NCBI GenBank assembly: GCA_973895155.1
Contig: OZ316898.1
Coordinates: 21,328,001-21,392,000 of the forward strand
Direction: 5' to 3'
Length of the DNA: 64,000 nucleotides
Source: Marsupella aquatica
Taxonomy: Eukaryota; Marchantiophyta
Shown: positions 1 through 13,349 of the stretch, in pieces
Layout: every line of letters starts with the position of its first letter
How positions within the stretch are numbered: the stretch's first letter is position 1
Made by a program: the position numbers and the translations under genes
Notes under the pieces: generated by a model
Told to the model about the DNA's origin: nothing
Databases searched by the model: none
The model's input: the letters and a program-made list of their open reading frames with translations, nothing else

Positions 1-2527
1 CGCTCGAATTGTGTTGTTTTTGAAATCCTACAAGCACAAGCAGAGGATTCAACTTCAATATAATGACCTCGTTACATTAGTTCAGAACAAAATTTATTCC
101 TCCCTCAACATTCATTCCCAATTTGCCTTCAATAAAGTGACCGTTACATGTCAATGCTAATTACCAGTAAGCGAATTTATAGTGAAATTCTTTTACATCG
201 CGTCACAGAATTCTGAACCAAAGACGAACCAGATATGCAATTCCACACAAACAACTCATCGGGCCTATTGCAGAATTAAAATTGGAGAATGCTAAAATTA
301 AGTTGCGTCTTCCCCCCTGCACTGTCCAAGAAATATTCTATCCGAATGTCTAAACCCTGAAGCCGCGCTTTTCTCCTGCTAAAGAATCGACTGACAACAA
401 GCCCGAAGGTTTCTTACTCTACACCACCACTAATTGGTCTCATCTCGGAATTAATGTTGGTAAATCCTAATTTAAGAGTGGGGCAGGTATGAATAGGAAA
501 AATAACACTAAATGTCTTTTGTATCTGTTGCCTGTATGAGGTACAGGACCTTGTCTACAAAGCAGCCCATAAGCAGCCCATGATCTACTCGATTTTAGCC
601 ATTCACTACAAGCATTTCGCACACACCATTAAAAAAACATTCCCACCACTCACTCTCCAACAATTATTCACGCAAATCCCTTCACAACACGAATTGGTCA
701 ATTCAACATTCAAGTCATGGAGTTTGGTACAGCTTACGACTTACACCCCTATTGTACATCTTCCATCGTTTGATTGTCTACGAGGCTCAACTCTTTAAAC
801 TGCAAGTGCCTTCAAGCGTCCGGCGGTACGTTTCGACACATCCAACCTGTCACCAAAACTGGAACAACCTGAGTATACCCAGATGCATACCACGAACAGG
901 CAAGTCTAACATTGGGACCGGTCCTCTATAGCAACATGTGTGTATACCCTAAACCCACTCACGGGCGTAGTGTATATAATCTACCCCAGTCACGGCGTAG
1001 TCCGCTCACATCCCAAATTATTGCACTGCTGCGTTTTCTCATAGGGTTTCGGGGTTGGGTCGACATACCATGATCTTTGTGGGATAACGTTCGGAATATG
1101 TAGCCTGGCTAGACACAAATCTGCTTTTTCCCCTCGCCTAAAATGCGCGTTCATCGCAATTCAATCTTCATTTTCATTCCGCATTTCAACACTCAGCTCC
1201 CTAGCTACTTCTTCTACTACTCGGGTCGTCTTCATTGACCATACCGTGTACATCCTTTGATGCTATAATTACATAACGCCCATTGCCTCTCCTCTCTCAA
1301 ACCCCTCTGTTTCTCCCTTGCAAATTTGAAAGTTTTGCACCCTAAACCCTAAATATTTTTTACCACTTCTGTACCTCTTACTTTGCTCCATCCTACCTTA
1401 CCCAGACAAGCAATTTCCTGTACCAGCCTCCCTTCTGATTCCAACTCCCTCATTGTTTGTCCTCTTACACTCCTGGGCTTATGCTGCTATGTGTGGACTA
1501 GCTCAAAATAGGGTATGTAAGAAACTCATCATTTTTTTGCTTTTTGTACAAGGATAGTAAGAAATACATTTTAGCATTAGTAAAGTACTTAGGGTTTGCA
1601 ACCCTAAGTCATTAAGGAAGGATAGTAGGGAATCATGGAAGGGGAAAATATGTTGTTCTAAGAAGATGTAAAGGGATAAGTGAGGTCTTTATGGTAGGGC
1701 AGCAAATATTCTTTCCTTAGTTAGGATAGGCGACTAAGTTGGGACCGGAAAATGACCCAACACCTGACATCTCATTTTTGGCTAATATTTCTCCCATGGG
1801 TGCGGGGAGGTCCCTAGGGAACCCTAAAAAATTATGAAGTGAAGTAGGGTCTCAACCTAGGAATTGTGAGTATTTTGGCTGAACTTAAAATAACCATCTA
1901 GCGGGTCCCGGAGAAATTAGCCAAGGGGTAGATATTTTTGGTTCGAGGTTAAAATTGGGTATAGTATAGCCCATAATATCCCTTGAAAGTCTAAGAAGTA
2001 GTTTATCAACTTTGGTTAGTTTTTGGGAGCACCTCAAAGATTGGGAAAAGTAATGTAACCTATAGATATAGGCAAACTTAGGTATTTTTAGAAAAGTCAG
2101 TGCGGGGTATTTAGTGAGTTTGACAAATTCAGGATCCCATAACTATGCTCAGAAGTTCTTTTAGACCTATGGGTGATTTTTGGCATGGCTTTAAAAAGGG
2201 CTAGTACAAATTTTTCTCCCACGAGAGAACCAAATTTTTTTCTAAGTGTGGAAACGCGACGACGCGGCTGCGACGAGGCTAGCACGAGGCAGGAAGGAGT
2301 CTAAGCACGAGGGCGGCTACGAGTTGAGTGATTAGACTATGAAATCACATGGTGAAAAATCTATGGTGGGCTATTGTTGCTCCAGCACGAGATCGGCTAA
2401 CTTAGGCAATGTGAAATTGATGCAGCAGCTGTCTAGTAAACGTGATCTCTGCCTGGATGCTGACAAATTGAGAAAGGGCAGGCACTACATAGGCTATAGA
2501 GCTTGCTGCCAAGGAAAACGTGGATGC
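1..2527. other. No gene recognised
   Basis: AT-rich sequence with only short open frames (the longest is about 70 codons) and no protein motif that I recognise. Short CCCTAAA-type tracts occur, for example near 1343. I see nothing that supports a gene, RNA or intact mobile element here. Confidence 0.5.
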
Positions 2528-2578
2528 TGCTGGCTGATTCACTCTACTGGCTGATTCAATGTGCTGGCTGATTCAATC
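2528..2578. repeat. 17-bp tandem repeat, three units
   Basis: Three adjacent 17-base units built around TGGCTGATTCA, differing at a few positions. It lies in non-coding sequence and no function is visible. Confidence 0.75.
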
Positions 2579-3219
2579 TGCGGGTAGGTAAGCTTGTGCT
2601 GAGTAAATTCAAAAGAGAATGGCTGGCAATTGAGAATCCATGTGCTGAGCATTGACCAGCTGCTGCAATTTACAGCAGTTGTGAGCTATGGCTACTCCTG
2701 AGCAAATCAATCACAATCCAACCCAACAATTAGAAGGGACTCAGTCATAAATCAGAGGAGAAGCTACTGCAAAAATCAGTCAAGCAATTAGTCAAGGAAT
2801 CATCCTCAAATCAGCTGCACAATCAGGCACGATGCTAAGCTCTATAGCTTCTGGAAAGACTGGACCTTATGAGGAACTCTCTCAGGTCGACACCTGGTAT
2901 ACACATAAGTGTAAACCGGGACCTATGACAGTGTAATTCAGAGCCCTTTTGCACATAAGGGATTGAGAGAAGGAAAATGCCATAACTAGGGGCATCCGTT
3001 GGGGCCCATATTTTTTGTGTCGATTCAAGGAAAGGTGAAGCATCGTTGAGTGAAGGTAGAAACCCAGGAAAAGAAATACCCAGAGATATTTTAAACCGTC
3101 ACCATGGGGGGTCCCACTAGCTTGCAAACGGGAGCTGCCAAGGGGGAATGAATACCAGATGTAGGGCCAAACACTTTGGGTACCCATACCACTTTAGTAA
3201 GGCTCTAGGGAAGGGTACT

Positions 3220-4300
3220 TACCTTTGGTTGAAGGTGCAAGGCCATCAAGTTAATAGAAGTGAGTATAGAGGGTAGTTTGCTTAGGGTAGTATAAGGGGT
3301 ACAAGTCAAATAAGGCCAACTTTGACTAGGCATAACTTTGGACTCAAGTACTCTTTTTGAGAGCTTTCAAGTGCATTGGAAAGCTGATGAAGAGGACCAT
3401 AAGTGGGAGCAGGTTTGGAGGTCAAAGCATGCAACTCATATGTGGCATATTCCAGGGCTTGGAAGGAGTCAAGCAATAGGTTGTAGAGTGAGCTATGAAC
3501 TATAGTTTGGACTTGGTGTGTTAGGAGGACTTGGGGGAGGTATAGTTGGACCCCAGGTCAAGCTTGGTGTGGTGTGAAAGGAGAAGAGTATATAAGGTGG
3601 AAGATTTCATTTGTTGAGGACCAGAAGTCTCATTCTTAAGTGTAAGCTCTACCTTGCAAGTTGGGGCTAAGATTGAGAAGGGGAAGGAGGTCCATGCTTA
3701 GTGTGGAGAGTGTGTAGTGACCTTTTATGTAAGGATTGAGTATATAATAAAAGAATTCTTCCAAACTTCATTGTGACCACTAAGTGTGACTAAATGTGAA
3801 GTGTTTGAGAGCAAGAGAAGAGTCCATGCTAGGATGCAATCTTGGTCTAATCGTGAAGGGGATGTGCTGGTACACAACCAAGGCCAGGGAGGCAAGGTTA
3901 AGGTGGAGCACTACTTTGGGGTTTAGAGAGGATTGTATCTTGAGGGTGGAAAGTACCTTGCTTTGTGTGAGAACCAAGAGGAAGAGTTCTTTGCAAGAAG
4001 AGTTTTTCTAGAGCTCAAGGGGGTGTGTGGACCCAAACCAAGGCCAGGGGGGGCAAGGTTAAGGGGTAACACTACCTTGAGGATCTTGAGGGGACTTAAG
4101 CTTGAAGAGAAGAGTACTTGGGGTTCTTGGGTGTTTGTTTTAGGGTCTACTCTAAGGTGACAGCTTGGAGTGGATATCCCCCTTGCTAATCCTTGGAGTA
4201 GAGGAGAGAGAAAGAGTGGGAGTGCAAAAGTAGTCAAGGTGACTACCTCTCTAGAAGTGGAGAGTTGAAACTACTTGTGTATGGTGTACTTAGACCTTGC
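3220..4300 (+). mobile_element. LTR-like block with TATA box and polyadenylation signal
   Basis: A TATA box (GTATATAAGG, 3588-3597) is followed about 155 bases later by AATAAA (3746-3751). That is the usual promoter-to-poly(A) spacing inside a plant LTR. Downstream, a degenerate unit containing CCAAGGCCAGG and GGCAAGGTTAAGG occurs twice (about 3858-3935 and 4018-4095, 160 bases apart). No gag or pol sequence adjoins it, so it would be a solo or truncated LTR. No second copy is present in the window to fix its ends. The identification rests on signal spacing only. Confidence 0.3.
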
Positions 4301-7163
4301 ATGCACATTTCAGAAGTTTTGTCAATCCTTTGTGACCCTGGTATGACATGGAGCAAGTATTAGGTAGTTTTTTAGGGGAAAAGATGCTTAAGCTCCTTGA
4401 CAAGTGTTTGACACTATGATGCAGGCCAAAGTTTTTGCCATGTTCAGCTCATACCTCCAGTCACTCAACAACCCAGACAAGGGAAGAGGTCGCTCGGTGA
4501 AAGTTACTCTCTCTGTACATATTGTTTCGGGGCAGTTTGGTCTCCATTTCCTCCTACTGATGAAAAATTAAAGGTTTCCGTTCCCACTTCCAAACCACCT
4601 TCCCTTGAGTCCGAAGGCAACTGGATCATCCGCCTTCGGTTTTGAGGGGTACCCTAAACACCTGCCCCTCAACCGTATGAAAACGTCTCTGATACAGACT
4701 GCTTTAGAGCTATTGTCTTCCGAGTCTCCAGGTAGGTCAATCAATCTCCAAATTTGTACTTCTCAGGTTGTCGGCGGTATCCTCTTCCCTAAACGCCATG
4801 GCACTACTTCTGAATGTTCTTCTTCTCCTACACTCCAACAACCGCCTTTGCTGGTTCCATTCATCTTTGTCATCGATACCTCCGGAGTATCTTAGCTTTG
4901 TTCACATCTCCTTCGAATCAAGCCTCGTCACGATAGGCGTGACCTATATCTTGGCCGGATGAAAGTGGGCGGGGCTTCTTCCGGAATGTCAAAGGTAGCC
5001 CACCCTATCCCGACAAAAAAGCGGTAAGCTGGAACTGACCTCATTTCTCGACGAGTTCTAAAACGACTCCGCCAGGGTCAAGCCAAGATCCATACTACAG
5101 ACGGTTCAAACCATCCACGCACCTGGCTAAGTGGCATCGTTTTCTGGCCCTCAACATCAATCAATCCCCTTGCAAATTTGATGACAAGCACAATAAAGGA
5201 GATTTAGTAAGTAGGTCATTTGCGAATTTGAGGCAATGATGAAATCAGGAGCAAAAGAAGGGGAGAAAAATAAACGGGAAAACAGGGAGCGGATCAAAGC
5301 AAAAGGGGGGGGGAGTGACCTCCTCCGTTATCCACAAACTCTGTCTGCATCCTGTTTGTGAGTGACATTTGAAAGAGACTACAAGGGGCTGAACAACCGT
5401 ACCGCAGACATTCATCCACGTACGTACAAGAGATCGAGCTACAGTAGAAAGAATCATTCAGTTTAGGGCCAGCGAGATATGAGCGTGTACGTTGGGAAAT
5501 TGATCTCATCAAGCCGTTCTCAAAATCAGGGCTGTGCATGATAGCCCAATTACCGGCTCGCGTGATGAGAAAGGTCTGGAGGTCAAATCTGCGGCAGATG
5601 AAGTCTACAGGCCAAGTACACTCGTTCAGTGAAAATTTGCACGAACTGAACATGAGGGTTTAGTAGGAACCTGGGAACCCGGCTCCTGGAATGAAACCCT
5701 CACGGAGCTAATCTCATCACAAATGCCTACAACAATAGGTTGTTTTCTACATTAAAAGTTGCGTGTGGTCGCTATGGAATGGTCGTCATTGTGGTCAGGC
5801 GGTTCACAGAGGGCTACGACTTTTGATCTCAAGAAAGAGTACAGTTTGCCAAGCATTTGAGCATTTTCTTTGCAGACCATTCGCAATTTCAAAACTTGCA
5901 CTTGGCCATTGCAAAAGTTTTGGCATTTACCGGGGGAATGTGTTCATTTTAGGCTTCCGTTGTAAACACACAAGGTCAAGGTCCTAATTTTGACCCAGGT
6001 TACAACAGCACCACACCTTCCCATCACCCTAAACCCCCCAATCGGGCCCTCCGCACCGCCCCCCCACCACACCCCAACCGTGCAAATCATATATCATCGA
6101 TGCAAACCATATATCCATCTCTCTATCTTAATCCAACTTGGGTACAGTGCTCAGATTAGCAATAAGATGTTGGTATGGAATTTATAGGCAGAAATTTGCC
6201 AGGCCCATCCTTACATGACAGTAAAGTCCATATATAGTAGTGAGGCAAATGTTTCTTAAAAACCAAACCCTCCCGTAAATGTTGGGCTGCAAAACACCCC
6301 TCCAGCTCACAAACCTTCCTATCCTACTTAAGTAGTATAACGTGCGGGGAGCCACAGGCTTTTCGGGCGAGCGTCGTGCAGGGTCGACAGGGTGGTTAAA
6401 TAATGAGTTCATAGCAAAATGAGTTTCAGACACTGGACTCAGCGGATCGAGCAATCTTCGCTGGCCCTGGAGCCGCACACCCTGATCCTACCTTGTGCTT
6501 CATCACGACGTCCTTCCATCATTCACCTAAATTGTCCAAGCTTCGGTGCAGCCTCATAGCTTCCAATGCTGGTGCCGGATGGAGAGCCGCTTGAATGCCT
6601 ACCACAAGATTGTCCACTGCGGCCAGCTCCTCAAACCCGCCTCCGCTCCTGAAGAGAACAACACCAAACAAATGAAGCAACAATGACACTGTAAAGGCTT
6701 CAAAGGATCATCCACCCCAAATTCTCAACCTTAAAGACGCCCAGGCGCCAGCCCTCTACTTAATTGTCACAATGCAATCGTTCATTTGCCCTCAACAAAC
6801 TCCTCCACTCGCAAACCCAACTCCTGTAACCAATTCAAATCATCAATCATCAAGAACTATAATACAATGTTCCGCCTTTTCGTCTTTTGAATTTGCAGTG
6901 TCCAAAAAGTAATGAATGGACCAAATAGAAGGAATAAACATAAATAGAATTATATTTAGTGTGAGGGAAAGGGTGACACGTTTTCCAAGTAAGAAATGAA
7001 GAGTAATGAAGTACTTCCTAGACCATCTATGCATAATACCATCCATCCCTAGGAAGTCATCCATGCATAAGAAATACTCCTCTCCATGCCTAGACATAGA
7101 TATCATTATATCAAGTACCCACATGATCATCGGTGTCATAAGAAGAGTCATACTGATTACAAA
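4301..7163. other. No gene recognised
   Basis: This stretch is richer in G+C than its surroundings and holds several short open frames. The longest (5294-5653, minus strand, 119 codons) has no motif I recognise and no clear splice context. It could be an isolated exon or a chance frame. A run of nine G lies near 5305. Confidence 0.4.
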
Positions 7164-7495
7164 TCTACTCACTATAATATACTATCCCGCCCTTTTTGAC
7201 TTATCGTCTGCTTACAAAATGCAGTTTTGGAGGGAACTCATTATGACCCTTGGATTTAAGGCCTAAATATTCATGTCCATGAGACTGGGTGCAAGGAAGA
7301 ATAAAGACTCTCCCGTAGCTTGGGACACGGATGCGCTTCCACCCACACCTAGACTATGGCACTAACATCCATAAAGGAATTCTAAAATCAAGGTGACTGG
7401 AAAAATTCAAGGTGAGTTGACATATGGCTATAATGGGTAGGTGGGTCTATTAAGAGAATCTAAGTAGACTCACATAATTTTTGGACACATCTTTT
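7164..7495 (+). mobile_element. Helitron 5' end, truncated copy
   Basis: Begins after an A with TCTACTCACTATAATATACT and reaches CCCGCCC within 30 bases, the standard 5' terminus of plant Helitrons, which start with TC and insert between A and T. The next 300 bases align closely with 50567-50855, and in reverse complement with 43050-43235 plus 46011-46070, so this is one dispersed family. No CTAG-type 3' end with hairpin was found downstream, so the copy is probably truncated. No Rep/helicase ORF is present; it is non-autonomous. Confidence 0.65.
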
Positions 7496-8257
7496 CCCTT
7501 GACAAAGAATTCTCATCAATTTTAATGGCAAATGGAAACCAGGAAAAAAACCCATAAGTGTAGAGTCATAATAATCATGTTCAAAAGAGACTACCTTAAT
7601 ATAGACCACCTTCATGAGAGGAGAAACATTTGGTTTTCTTTTCTCCAAAGGTATGTGTTACTAATCAATAAAAAGCCATAGTCTTATTTTTGTAGAGATT
7701 TTATAATAATAGAATAATTTCATGTTTTTGTTAGTTATTTAGTCAAGGTCTAGGGTTACAACATGTAACCATCTCGGGGGGGGGGGGTGTCACTTCCACG
7801 GAAGTGGCACATCACGTGCGACAAAGTATAGGCCCATTTAAATGGGTGTGGTTGGAGACTTCCAAAGTTTGGTGGAAGAACACATAGGGCATGTTTTATT
7901 GACTGGTCAAATTTAAATAACACATAGGCCTTATTAATTGTAAAAAATATTTAAACTTTTTTGGGGTTTTTTGATAAAGAATGTCAATATTTAAAGAAAG
8001 AAAAGGTTTTGCAAAAAACTATTTTTCACTTATAAGTTAGGGGGGTCAAACCCTAAAACGTCGCCCATGATGTATGACCCTCCATGTAGTGACCCACCTG
8101 AGGTAACCATAGTTAGGCTAACTTTAGTCGGAGACATGGTTAGGTTAACTAGGATGCACACTATATGCCAAGCGCGCAGTGTTTGCTTGGATATGTGGAA
8201 CTTAGGCTCATTGTTATGATGCGGCCACTTGAGAGATGAGGAGAGCTTACACTGAGA
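7496..8257. other. No gene recognised
   Basis: AT-rich spacer. It contains a long G run (about 7776-7787) and a small palindrome at 7791-7806 (CACTTCC-AC-GGAAGTG). I see no coding capacity or RNA gene. Confidence 0.5.
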
Positions 8258-9025
8258 CTTGGTATAGCAGCCTGGCATAGAGTTCAGTAAAGCTCTCTTG
8301 TGTGTTCCCATGGATGTAGCCTCGAGGAGGTGATCAACCCACGTATGTCTTGTGTCTACTACTTGCGCATTGGATGTGTCATGTGCTTACTGTTGCGATA
8401 GGTGTCTATGCTCAACAGTTTTGAGAATAGTTGTTATTGCTTGAATGTATGAGTGACTTTGAGATAATGCTTATGATCTTTTTGGTGTGTATTCAAGGAA
8501 TATTTTCTGACTAGGGCCTACTTAGGGGGAGATAGACTCAAGTGGGATCTTTTTCTAAGACTTGTCATGGTGACTATGATCAAGGTAAGGTTTGTATCAT
8601 TGCATGTTTTTTATGACTAGCATTTGTGTTGATTTGTTTAATTTACTTGAGAAGGTACGTACTTGATATTTTGTCCATCCAATTCTTGACATGAGCAATT
8701 TTGTGTGAGTGAGTTGCCAGACAAATGTTGGCTTCACTAAGAAACAACCCTAGTTTCATCGAGGATTCTCTCTCTTTTCCCCATTCAATTAGCGTGATTG
8801 CTAGAACTGTTCTCTTATAAAGCTAAATCAAAGCATGCAGTCTATTTTATGCTTTAAAATCTAATTTTTGTTGAGCATAGACGACACTCGTAACGGGAAG
8901 CACATGACACATCCACTGTGCAAGTAGTCGACACAAAGAGATACGTGGTTCACCTCCTCGAGGCTACATCCACGGCAACACACAAGAGAGCTTTACTAAA
9001 CTCTAAGCCCGTCGGCTATATCAAG
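8258..9025. repeat. Foldback (long inverted-repeat) element
   Basis: The left arm 8258-8416 and right arm 8870-9025 are reverse complements over about 155 bases with scattered mismatches. Both contain AGTAAAGCTCTCTTGTGTGTT, read toward the centre, and CCTCGAGGAGGTG. The central 450 bases are AT-rich and have no ORF. This is the structure of a foldback or long-TIR non-autonomous DNA transposon. No target-site duplication was obvious at the outer edges. Confidence 0.7.
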
Positions 9026-9237
9026 TGTCCATAATATTGTTTATTTTAAAACAAATGATCAAAAAGGTTTAAATATAGCATTGTACCCGAGAACCCTCAC
9101 TTCTTTTCTTCCTACCCATCAAGCGCGAATGTAGAAGGATTTTTTATTGGGTTTAGTGAAATACGGGGTGAAATACTTTTAAATTTTTGTTCCAGAACAT
9201 TAGGGTTATTTTAATCCAATATTCAGATTTCTAAGAA

Positions 9238-9297
9238 TCATAGGGTTTAGGGTTTGGGGTAAAAAATTTAAGTTAGGGGTTTAGGGTTTAGGGTAGA
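9238..9297. repeat. Interstitial telomere-like tract
   Basis: Several TTTAGGG and near-TTTAGGG units in two short runs separated by an A-rich stretch. The tract is far too short and imperfect to be a chromosome end; it is an interstitial tract like those near 33.4, 46.7 and 49.3 kb. Confidence 0.75.
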
Positions 9298-9525
9298 CGA
9301 AAGTGAGACGCGCAGTAGGCAGAGTGCTAGTGAAGCAGAGATGCAGGGCCAGAGCGTCACGGAGGGAGATGTGTGCAAGCATGTGGAGACCGGGTCGTCC
9401 GATGACAAGGAGCATTCAGATGGACGTTTGTGTGGGGAAAGATCTGGGCATACCACGCAAACCATTCACTACGATCAGGCGGCCAGTTCGCTGTCAATGG
9501 GCAGCAGGATGCCAGACTGCATGCG

Positions 9526-10614
9526 AGTTGTGTAGTTTGCCATAGAGAACCAAAAATCACATTTTAAAGTCTCCAAACTCGGTATTCGTTCCCTTTAAGA
9601 ACAAGATGGGGTTGGTTTGATGTAATAAACTAAAAACAAAGCTTTAAGCTCTTGTGTCACACATAGTAATCAATCTTGACTACTTTAATCAGGTACTTTG
9701 AAGATCGCTCCACAGCGGTGAGTAGTTTTTGATGATAACTCAACATCAGATAACCTTCAATTAAGCAAAAGATTGCAATTAACAAAACACAAGGAAAAAT
9801 CTCTCAGAGTATGCTTAAGGGAGTCTGGAATAGACCAAGGTTACTCCTTAGACATAAGTAATAATGGAATGACTTTAAAGGGAATCCAAATCCACACGGC
9901 TTTTCAGATCTAAACTGCATACTAGAGTATCCTTTTAAAATGCCGGCAACATGTCTTGACCTTTCTTCCTAAGTGATACTTAGTCAAGATCTAAAAGGAT
10001 AAATACTTCAGCATTTAGATGGTACTAAGCAACATGAAGGTGAAAACATCATTTCCAATGTAACTTAAACTCAATGAGTTAACTCTAAGAACTTGTGAGA
10101 TTACAATGTGTCACCAAAGCGGAATCTGACATTATAATTCACGAGATTCATAACTGAGGTTTTACTTCAAGTATTTGGGTTCCAAAATACAAGAAGGAGG
10201 TAAGTCTCTCCAAATGTTAAACCTGATCTCGAACTCATAGATTCATGATCAACTAGTTTAACACAAGGGAGAGGCAAAACTGCAAAACTTAACCATCTCT
10301 CTACACTAGGGGAAGAGGTATAAATAGTGATGAACTACAGAATAAGAGGTCACAGGGTCGAAGAGACATGCCTCTTCATAACCCTCAAAAAGTCAAAACG
10401 ACGATTCAATAAGTGGAAAGCCGAAAAAAAATGGCTAAGTATGAACTCTTAAACTCTTAAAAACTTAAACTCTTAAAAACGTAAAAACTTAAACTCTTAA
10501 ACTCTTAATTTCGGTATACTAAAAATTGAGTAGATTCAACTATTTTTAACTTTCTACTCCTGGTTCGGAAAACTCTGAAATTTTTCCAGCAGGGTTTCCT
10601 AGGTACAGACTACA
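9526..10614 (-). mobile_element. LTR-like repeat at the 3' side of ORF A
   Basis: About 780 bases (9526-10318) align with 41426-42203 in the same orientation, so this is a dispersed repeat. On the right it runs into an AT-rich tract of CTTAAACTCTTAA units and ends at 10614. Read on the minus strand it begins TGTAGTCTGTACC, which resembles the TGTAGATAGGC start of the 249-bp repeats at 13598 and 15277. It lies immediately 3' of the minus-strand ORF at 10714-13110, where a 3' LTR would be expected. The left edge is inferred from homology only. A TATAAATAG motif lies near 10319. I infer a 3' LTR of about 1.1 kb. Confidence 0.45.
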
Positions 10615-10713
10615 GCCTAAAGAAGTCTCATAGCTTTTAAAGCTCTACAACACATTTAGAAAAATTGGTAAAAGTACTATACTTTTCAATACTAGCTAAA
10701 AATATAGTCTCCT

Positions 10714-13110
10714 TCAAGCTTGTTGTCGAATATCATCGGGTTCGAGCAGCTCCACGTAGGTGACAGTCCGATTCTGTGTTACCTCCATCAGCTCAGTCTG
10801 ACGTGGTGATCCTCGAGAGTAGGGTAGGCACCTTAGTTGTCTCTCAGGATACATCAAAGGCATTCGCTTCATCAAATAACAGGAATTTATACGAAGAGCT
10901 TCTCTGTATATCCCTAGTACATCATAGTTGTTGCAGGTGGCAGCATATACTTGGGGATAGTGATGCAGAAACTCATCACTATTCATCATCCTGGAATAGA
11001 AGGGTCGAAGTCTCCATCTGACATCCTTAAAATATCGGTTGAAATGAGCCAGGGTCTGAGTAGTGACATTATTCCAGATCCTCTGTTTCTCAGCTAGGGA
11101 ACTGGTGGAAACAAGGACAACCTTCGGCTCTCGTGGGATGTAAGAGTTCTGGTGAGAAGTGGATTTCTTACTCTGCATGAGAAAAGAAATCACAAAGTCC
11201 AGAGCGTAAGCTGCAAAATTCCCGAAATAGGCCAAAACCAAATCTGGATCTTCTACTTCTACATCCCCTTGAAGTAGCATCATAGCAAGGATGGGTCGGA
11301 AGTAGATTGAGTCAGCCCAGAACTCATCAAATTGAGCTATCTCCACTCTTGAAGTTCCGAAACTTCTGAGGTCAAATATGTAACTGGCCTCAGTCTTCTT
11401 AAGGTAGTAGTATCTCCAAAACTCTCCAATTGGGAGTCTGTTGGCCTGCATTATCTTACAAGTCTCCACGTACCTCTGCACTTGAGACTCTGGATGTCGT
11501 GTATATCTTTTCTCAATGACAGAATACCGGGGTGTTTGAGTAGAGGAGGTGACAACTGCCACTAAATTTGGATCAGATCTTAAGGTAGTGTCAACATCCT
11601 CAAATCCTTGCCTTGGTGACGACTCGACAGAGTTGTCATAAGATCGGATGGAATCAAAATCAGAGGGTGGATCAGAATCCTCAGGAAGATCCTGTCTAAC
11701 AGAAGGATGTTCATACTGTGGTTGGGTATAAATAGGTCCCTCGGTTGGCTCATAATTGGAATCTGGACTATAAATGCAGTCACCCGGGTTGGAAGGGCCT
11801 TTGAATTCTGTGTACTTCGGAATTAAGTCACTAACCACAGAGATTATCTCCTCAGGTTCACACTGAAGCAATTCCAGTAGGTCAGTTACAATTGCAATAC
11901 AACTTGTGTTTCCTATCCTTGAGACAGGTTCACTTGGCTCTGGAGGTAGATTCTGTGGGACAGTAGGAGTGAGAGCAACAAATTCTTCTGGTGCTGACCT
12001 CTCAATGGGAGAAGCGGTCCTGACAGGGGTTAGCTGATCTGGAAATGGAGAGGATAAGCTAACTGCCTCGGATCTCAAATCACAGACAACATCGTAGAGT
12101 TCAACATCACTGCAACCGAAGAGAGAGATTAACTTATCAATAAGCTGTTGATTTGACTCTGCTTTCGAAAAAGGGGGCATGGTGACTCCTCGTATGGCAG
12201 TAATAGTTGGTTCAACCACGACTTCTTGTTGCTCAGGAAAAATCTCGTCTCCTTCAGCTTCAAGTTGATCTGCTCCACTGATTTCTCTTGGAGAGTATAA
12301 AATGACCTCCATGTTGTGTTCAGGGGGAAATTCCGAACCATCTATCGAGACATCCTCCATATTAACATCCTGATCAGTGGAATTCAGCAGAATGTCCTGT
12401 TCTGATTCTGCTACACTAATTTCTTCCTCAATGTCCAACTCGATCAGAAGTAATCCCCTTTCTGTTTTCTCCTCCGGATGTAAACAGTCATGTGCTTGAT
12501 ACAGCTGAGATAGATAGACTTGTAGACAAGTAGGTCTGCCTGCCTTCATACTTCTCACCTGATCGTGCATCACATTGAAAAGTAACAACGCCCAATTTAC
12601 TTGAATAGCTCCACTGTGAGAAGCTACGATAGTATTCGCCAATGCCACAGGGCAGATAGTTGGTCTCTTCGGATGGAGAATGGGCACTAGAAATTCTAAA
12701 AGAATCCTCAAATCCGGATAGGTACATTGTGTCACATTCCAGCCATTGGTAGGATGGCGAATCCCTGAAAAGTAAGGAGTGGACAAATCTTTTTTCTTTG
12801 AATATAATCCTTCTCCATCTAAGGGACAGCGGAAGGCATGAGCTACTTGCTCAACTGTCCATAAACTTGGCCGAGCTCGAATGGTTTGTCGAAATTCAGG
12901 GGCAATCAGTGATCCTCTCACAAAATCCTATAAATAAGAGTCGAGCTCCACATTCCAAGGGATTGCGAGTAGATGTTCCAATCCGAGCTGCTGTAACGAT
13001 GTTCTCAAATTTTCACAACTGTCGGGCGCCAAAGGAATTCGAGCGACCACACTCTTAGGAATTGCCAGAGTTTGAACACGATACTGTGCATCAGCGTTCA
13101 AGTCAGCCAT
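10714..13110 (-). pseudogene. Retroelement extra ORF, copy A, split by one TAG
   Basis: The frame opens with ATG at 13110, is broken by a single TAG at 12928-12930, and then runs on for 735 codons to 10714. The N-terminal 230 residues match the core of the other extra ORFs in this window: a G-x-E-x-L-L-x-I-PW motif before the TAG, then an aromatic-rich stretch with VEQVAHAF where relatives have VIAEVFGL, then a helical segment. The middle (about 160-440 of the longer piece) is acidic and low in complexity. The C-terminal 250 residues are again globular (FGNFAAYALDFVISFLMQ) and unlike the coiled coils of the other copies. I see no signal peptide or transmembrane helix. Its position 3' of an integrase gene on the same strand fits an ORF placed after pol. 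Function is unknown; the core resembles, in layout only, the plant transposon-protein domains seen in gypsy elements. Confidence 0.6.
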
Positions 13111-13349
13111 AGCTCAAATTCTGCTCACTGAGCTACGCGAAGAATTGTTTGGAGTCGAGAGCGATGAAAGATGCAGCGGAAGAGAAGTCAGGAGTGAGCG
13201 CCTATGTTCTGGATTCCTCCCCCTTCAAGGCCTGCTCCTCGTTTTGTTGCAAAGTCCCGTTGGAGTTAGCCGTAGCCTGTCACAATCGCGGGGCTCGCCA
13301 GTTCGCAAGTCGCAACTCTTAAAGTCGTAAAGTCTTAAAGTAGGGTTTA
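13111..13349. other. Spacer between the 249-bp repeat and ORF A
   Basis: Upstream (minus-strand) leader of ORF A, moderately GC-rich, grading on its right side into the CTTAAACTCTTAA-type tract. I see no ORF or clear promoter. Confidence 0.4.

Noticed and set aside
4605-5653. Short frames on both strands as a host gene
   Set aside because: No recognised domain, no consistent exon phases, and no conserved counterpart in the window.
9303-9560. Three overlapping short frames on both strands near 9.3-9.5 kb
   Set aside because: All are 64-80 codons, overlap each other in several phases and have no motif; at most a small decayed insert.
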